Shown here one piece after another: positions 5,202-8,162 of a DNA stretch of 8,162 nucleotides; position 1 is the first letter of the stretch; each line of letters begins with the position of its first letter. The stretch spans positions 1-8,162 of the forward strand of contig CAJPSJ010000078.1 of assembly GCA_905373295.1 (NCBI GenBank), read 5' to 3'. A program made the position numbers and the translations under genes. The notes beneath the pieces are model-generated. The model had not been told where the DNA came from, did not search any database, and saw nothing but the letters and a program-made list of their open reading frames with translations. The DNA comes from an uncultured Campylobacter sp. Lineage in GTDB: Bacteria; Campylobacterota; Campylobacteria; Campylobacterales; Campylobacteraceae.

Positions 5202-7004
5202 CTAAAATTTAAACACGCCTCTAGCTTCTACGATGCGCTCGCTAAGGCTCGCAGTAGCATCTTCGCTCCTTGCCGCGCACCTAAAGATCGGCTCCAGCAC
5301 CTCGGCAAAAAAGCCGTTTAGCCCTTCTTGCATGATCTGAGCGCCACTTTGATAGCGAGCTAGCCCCATAAATACGCCGTGTCCGATCGCGCCAAGGCCG
5401 CTTGCCTCATCGGCGATAAACTTATTCAGCGCCTTGCAAACCGCAACGACCGCGCTTGCGTTTACGATCTCGCGATCTCTTAAATAATCCTCAAGCGCGC
5501 CGTAATCGCACTCGCATCTGATCCATCTAAACGCCTTTGCGATCGAGGGCGAAACGCATTTGTGCTCACTTAGAGTGCATAGAACGTATAAATTTTTAGG
5601 CACCGCAAAATATGAGCGGCCGTCCTTTAAAACGACGCTGGCGCGCGCTTTCTCGCCATCTTCAAAGCCATCGATTACGTGGGAATTTTTCGTGCGGATA
5701 AGCGAAAGCTCGTCTTCCTCGTCGTAGCGGCGATCCAAAAGCACCGCCGCCTCGCCAAAAATTTTATCCAAGCTCGCAGCGCTTGCATTGTCGATCAAAA
5801 AATAATACTCGCCCTTCGGATCGTTTAGCGCCTCTTTGCACAGCGCCTTAAACTCGCCGCTAATGAAACTTTCGCCATAAAATCCGTCTATAAAATCGCG
5901 GTATTCAAAGCCTTCGTGCAGGCAAACGTAGCGGAAATTTTTTGTCGCAAGCTTTTTTTCGGTGATCAAAGATCGCAGCCTGCGGGTCTTGCCGGTGCCG
6001 ATCGCGCCGTAAAATATCGTATTTTTCGCAACCTCTTCGCTCTTGTAGTTTTTGACGTATTCGAAAAATAGCGACGAATACACGATCCTAGCCGCGCCCA
6101 CGACGTCCTGCGGATACGGGGTAAATTCCGCGATAAATCGCGAGCTTACTTCGTAAAATTCTTCAAAAATTTCAACCTTTTCGTCGTAGAGCAAGGATAA
6201 AATTTGTGCGGTTTCATCGCGATAAATGAGAGTCGGAAACTCATCATTGCACTGTGCAAATATGCTAGCTAACAGATAGAGCTTTTCGCGCGAAATTTGT
6301 ACAAAATCACCACCCTCGGCAAGTCCTAAATTTAGCATCCCGTCGTCGCTTAGGTAGCTATCAATTAGATAGAAATTATCGGCATTTATCGCGGATTTTA
6401 AAAATTCCATCAGCACGAAGGGCTGATTATGCAGCGCGACGTCGAAAAAATCGATCGCCAAAGCGCTGTCCACCGCCGTAAGAAGCCTGTAAAGCTCGTC
6501 GTAGAAATTGACTAGCTTTTGTTTAAAAATATCGCGCGCGGTGCGCTCCTGCGAATAGCTATTGAAATTTTTGACGATATTTTCGATAAAAACATAAAGC
6601 GAGACGATGTTTTTATCCTCGCCGCTAAGCACGCTATCTACGCTTTTTACGGCATTTTTAGGAAACAGCTCCTTTTTGCCGACGATGCGGTCTTTAAAAG
6701 CGAAATCGTAATAAAACGCGCTGATATTGGAATCAAAATACTGATCCATAAAGAAATACTCGGCGTGCGCGAACTTCTCGCCCAAAGATAAAATTTTGCA
6801 GCTTCTAAGATTGCCGTCGCTGAGATTTATATATAAAGTTTGCAAAAACTCGTTCTCGGTCTCATCAAAGCTTGCGAGGCAGCGCTTGATCTCGCCTAAA
6901 TACTTTGAAATCGCGGTTTGTTTTTTAAGCCAGAATTGGTTTTTGTTGTGATTTTTCCAGCTGGCGACCAGCGACTCTATCTTTTCCTTGCTAAAATCTT
7001 GCAT
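5202..7004 (-). CDS. McrB-like AAA+ ATPase with degenerate catalytic motifs
   Basis: I do not recognise a named gene. The 600-residue protein has an N-terminal half (1 to about 320) without an identifiable domain, mostly helical and rich in Phe and Tyr, and a C-terminal McrB-type AAA+ domain. Walker A is intact: GAIGTGKT, 333-340. LHEGFEYRDFIDGF (362-375) matches the McrB segment usually reading fHqsysYEDFIeG. Walker B is FLID (402-405) followed by NASAASLDKIFGE, aligned to the McrB DEINRxNxxKIFGE signature. So the catalytic Glu is Asn406 and the Asn-Arg pair is Ser-Ala, while KIFGE (414-418) is kept. The sensor block normally GTMNTADRS reads CTLSEHKCV (476-484), and the arginine-finger run RRR reads RWI (493-495). 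Nucleotide binding is plausible, normal hydrolysis doubtful. No McrC-like nuclease is adjacent. ATG 7004 has AAGGA 6 bases upstream. The long open frame argues for a kept function; defence, scaffold or regulatory roles are guesses. Confidence 0.8.
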   Translation of the reverse strand: MQDFSKEKIESLVASWKNHNKNQFWLKKQTAISKYLGEIKRCLASFDETENEFLQTLYINLSDGNLRSCKILSLGEKFAHAEYFFMDQYFDSNISAFYYDFAFKDRIVGKKELFPKNAVKSVDSVLSGEDKNIVSLYVFIENIVKNFNSYSQERTARDIFKQKLVNFYDELYRLLTAVDSALAIDFFDVALHNQPFVLMEFLKSAINADNFYLIDSYLSDDGMLNLGLAEGGDFVQISREKLYLLASIFAQCNDEFPTLIYRDETAQILSLLYDEKVEIFEEFYEVSSRFIAEFTPYPQDVVGAARIVYSSLFFEYVKNYKSEEVAKNTIFYGAIGTGKTRRLRSLITEKKLATKNFRYVCLHEGFEYRDFIDGFYGESFISGEFKALCKEALNDPKGEYYFLIDNASAASLDKIFGEAAVLLDRRYDEEDELSLIRTKNSHVIDGFEDGEKARASVVLKDGRSYFAVPKNLYVLCTLSEHKCVSPSIAKAFRWIRCECDYGALEDYLRDREIVNASAVVAVCKALNKFIADEASGLGAIGHGVFMGLARYQSGAQIMQEGLNGFFAEVLEPIFRCAARSEDATASLSERIVEARGVFKF

Positions 7005-7033
7005 GACTTATCCTTGAAAGATTAAAATTGCGT

Positions 7034-7039
7034 ATTGTA
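7034..7039 (-). promoter_or_regulatory. Candidate -10 box for the McrB-like gene
   Basis: TACAAT (7039 to 7034) lies 30 bases upstream of the ATG, with a strongly A/T-rich stretch above it. This suggests that the ATPase gene can be transcribed separately from pcm. Confidence 0.4.
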
Positions 7040-7075
7040 CTTGAATTTAAATAAATAATTAATAAAACTCTGATC

Positions 7076-7091
7076 TCGCGGCACAGCGCGA
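7076..7091 (-). terminator. Weak terminator-like hairpin after pcm
   Basis: TCGCG and CGCGA form a 5-bp GC stem over a 6-base loop. On the minus strand it is followed after eight bases by TTTTATTAATTATTTATTT. The delayed U-tract makes it a weak candidate for ending the pcm transcript. Confidence 0.35.
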
Positions 7092-7159
7092 AAGCAAATT
7101 TTATTAAATTTACGCGCTAGGAGGCGGTAGGAAATTTTAAAATTTACTGCGCGCTAGAT

Positions 7160-7795
7160 CTATCCGCGACCCTGCACCAACGGGACGAATTCGCAGGCGC
7201 CAAGTTCCTCTTCTTTAATCTCGCTTGGAGAAATTTTACTAAATCTAACGATCTTTTGCGAACCGCCTCTATTCATCGGAGCGACCAAAATCCCGCCGAT
7301 TGCCAGCTGCGCAAACAGCCGCTCGTCGATCCGCTCGGCGCACGCGGAGAGCAAGATCCTATCAAAAGGGGCGAAATTTTTCCACCCAGCGTTGCCGTCG
7401 TCGTGGCGCAGGCTGATGTTTGAAATCCCGAGATTTGCAAAGTGCTTTTTCGCCTCGCCCACCAGCCGCTCGACGCGTTCTACGGCAAAGACGCGATGAA
7501 CCATCCTGCTTAAAATCGCCGCTTGATAGCCGCTGCCGCAGCCGATCTCTAAAATTTTCTCGACCTTCGGATCGACGCTTAGCGCCATCGTCATGCGCGC
7601 GACCGTCAGCGGCGAGCTGATCCACTGACTGGCTAAAATGGGCTGCGCGTTGAGGCTGAAAGCATGCGCGCCAAGCGGAGCAAACTCGCTTCTAGCGACG
7701 CTGCAAAACGCCTCAAAAAGCGCCGGATTTAAACTCACCTGCTCGGCGATGTCGTTCGCCATCTTTTCGCAGCGAAGTCGCTCTAGCGAGACCAT
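7160..7795 (-). CDS. pcm: Protein-L-isoaspartate O-methyltransferase
   Basis: Pcm uses S-adenosylmethionine to methylate isoaspartyl residues in damaged proteins, starting their repair to aspartate. The 211-residue protein is of standard length. QPILASQWISSPLTVARMT (51-69) matches the PCMT substrate-binding block, usually GQTISqPyiVAxMT. ILEIGCGSGYQAAIL (81-95) is SAM motif I, Glu106 in FAVERV is the expected ribose-binding acid, and FVPLVQG (203-209) is the typical end of the family. The start at 7795 follows GGGAG at about 6 bases. An internal Met at residue 12 is a less likely start. It lies downstream of nrdB on the same strand across a 279-base spacer; the McrB-like gene follows. Confidence 0.93.
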   Translation of the reverse strand: MVSLERLRCEKMANDIAEQVSLNPALFEAFCSVARSEFAPLGAHAFSLNAQPILASQWISSPLTVARMTMALSVDPKVEKILEIGCGSGYQAAILSRMVHRVFAVERVERLVGEAKKHFANLGISNISLRHDDGNAGWKNFAPFDRILLSACAERIDERLFAQLAIGGILVAPMNRGGSQKIVRFSKISPSEIKEEELGACEFVPLVQGRG

Positions 7796-8074
7796 AGTGC
7801 ACTCCCGTCCGACCAGACGTTAAATTTAAAGCCACGAAAGTTTCTGCTCTGTTTAAATTCGGAGCCGATAAAATTTTTAAAAATTCCCGAAAGTCCACTC
7901 CGCGCCAAAAGAGCATGAGCTGCGTTTTTTAGATACGTAGCGCGGCTAAATTTTAAAAATTTTGCAGGTAATACGCCTTCTGCGCTCATCACACGTCCGT
8001 GCGGCGCCGGACAAGTATCCGCAAAGTATCCGTGCCGCGATGCGGCAGAGTAAAATTTCAAACCGCAAAATCCG
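7796..8074. other. Structured spacer between nrdB and pcm
   Basis: The spacer contains two hairpins: GTCCG/CGGAC (7995-7999 and 8008-8012) and TGCCGC/GCGGCA with a 3-base loop (8033-8047). Between them is a direct repeat of AAGTATCCG (8013-8021 and 8024-8032) with an 11-base period, about one helical turn. A minus-strand frame of 100 codons (8085 to 7783) crosses the whole spacer, overlapping both neighbours. It has no ribosome site at usable distance and no recognisable domain, so I treat it as chance. Neither hairpin has a U-tract. Confidence 0.5.
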
Positions 8075-8162
8075 CTAAAAATCATCGAAACTCAAGCTTC
8101 CTTTGCTGTAGTTCGTGACCTTGCTCTCAAAAAATTTAGCTCTTTGCTGGTCTTTCCACAAC
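8075..8162 (-). CDS. nrdB: Ribonucleoside-diphosphate reductase beta subunit, C-terminal end (partial)
   Basis: Only the last 28 codons are inside the window; the gene runs off the right edge, and its stop is TAG 8077-8075. The tail includes KFFESKVTNYSKG and ends in FDDF. This matches the common C-terminus of class I ribonucleotide reductase R2 proteins (FFE-x-x-V-x-x-Y followed by an acidic, hydrophobic end). That tail carries the conserved tyrosine of the radical-transfer path and docks on the alpha subunit NrdA. The assignment rests on this short segment alone, so it is probable rather than certain. The metal ligands cannot be checked here. Confidence 0.65.
   Translation of the reverse strand, partial: LWKDQQRAKFFESKVTNYSKGSLSFDDF

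Larger units (their letters stand above)
7005..7159. other. Spacer between pcm and the ATPase gene, with an imperfect repeat
   Basis: This 155-base spacer has no gene. It contains an imperfect direct repeat, AAATTTAC-GCGCTAG at 7106-7120 and again at 7140-7157 with TGC inserted, plus the hairpin and -10 box listed separately. An AGGAGG on the plus strand (7119-7124) has no start codon after it. Confidence 0.5.

Noticed and set aside
7119..7124. AGGAGG ribosome-site-like sequence on the plus strand
   Set aside because: No ATG, GTG or TTG opens a meaningful frame at a suitable distance; it lies in the spacer after pcm, opposite to the local genes.
7783..8085. 100-codon minus-strand ORF between nrdB and pcm
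   Set aside because: It overlaps both neighbours, has no ribosome site at usable distance and no recognisable domain, and covers GC hairpins. Shadow frames of similar length occur elsewhere in the window.

Overview
The window looks like chromosomal DNA of a Campylobacter-type epsilonproteobacterium (Campylobacterota). The signs are codon use heavy in AAA/TTT/AAT, very frequent AAATTT words inside and between genes, AAGGA-type ribosome sites, TATAAT-like -10 boxes without a clear -35, and a gene set (selenocysteine-containing SelD, YedF, FdhC, NspC, MoaD/MoaE) typical of that group. The genes are fairly GC-rich for Campylobacter, which would suit a species such as C. gracilis or the C. showae/rectus group, but the species cannot be fixed from the sequence alone.

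Layout. Bases 1-3975 are read leftward: nspC (carboxynorspermidine/carboxyspermidine decarboxylase), then fdhC (formate dehydrogenase cytochrome b subunit) with its own -10 box, then yedF and selD, which overlap by 4 bases. A short divergent promoter region (3976-4062) separates nspC from the rightward pair moaD-moaE, which encodes molybdopterin synthase. A gene-free stretch of about 390 bases follows, full of AAATTT palindromes. Bases 5202-8162 are again read leftward: the 3' end of a probable nrdB (ribonucleotide reductase beta), a structured spacer, pcm (protein-L-isoaspartate methyltransferase), and a 600-residue McrB-like AAA+ protein whose catalytic motifs are largely worn away apart from Walker A.

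How the genes fit together. Respiratory formate dehydrogenase in this group needs a membrane cytochrome b (FdhC), a molybdenum or tungsten pterin cofactor (molybdopterin synthase, MoaD/MoaE) and selenocysteine (selenophosphate from SelD; YedF is a selenium-associated sulfurtransferase-like protein). Four or five genes here therefore serve one enzyme, although its catalytic subunits FdhA/FdhB are not in the window. SelD itself has an in-frame TGA at the active-site position (residue 17), so it is very probably a selenoprotein that needs its own product to be made. A conventional ORF call misses the first 61 residues, including the catalytic Sec and Lys.

The least explained items are the degenerate McrB-like ATPase, which has no McrC partner here, and the structured spacers between fdhC and yedF and between nrdB and pcm. 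There is no CRISPR array, insertion sequence, tRNA or rRNA that I can recognise.
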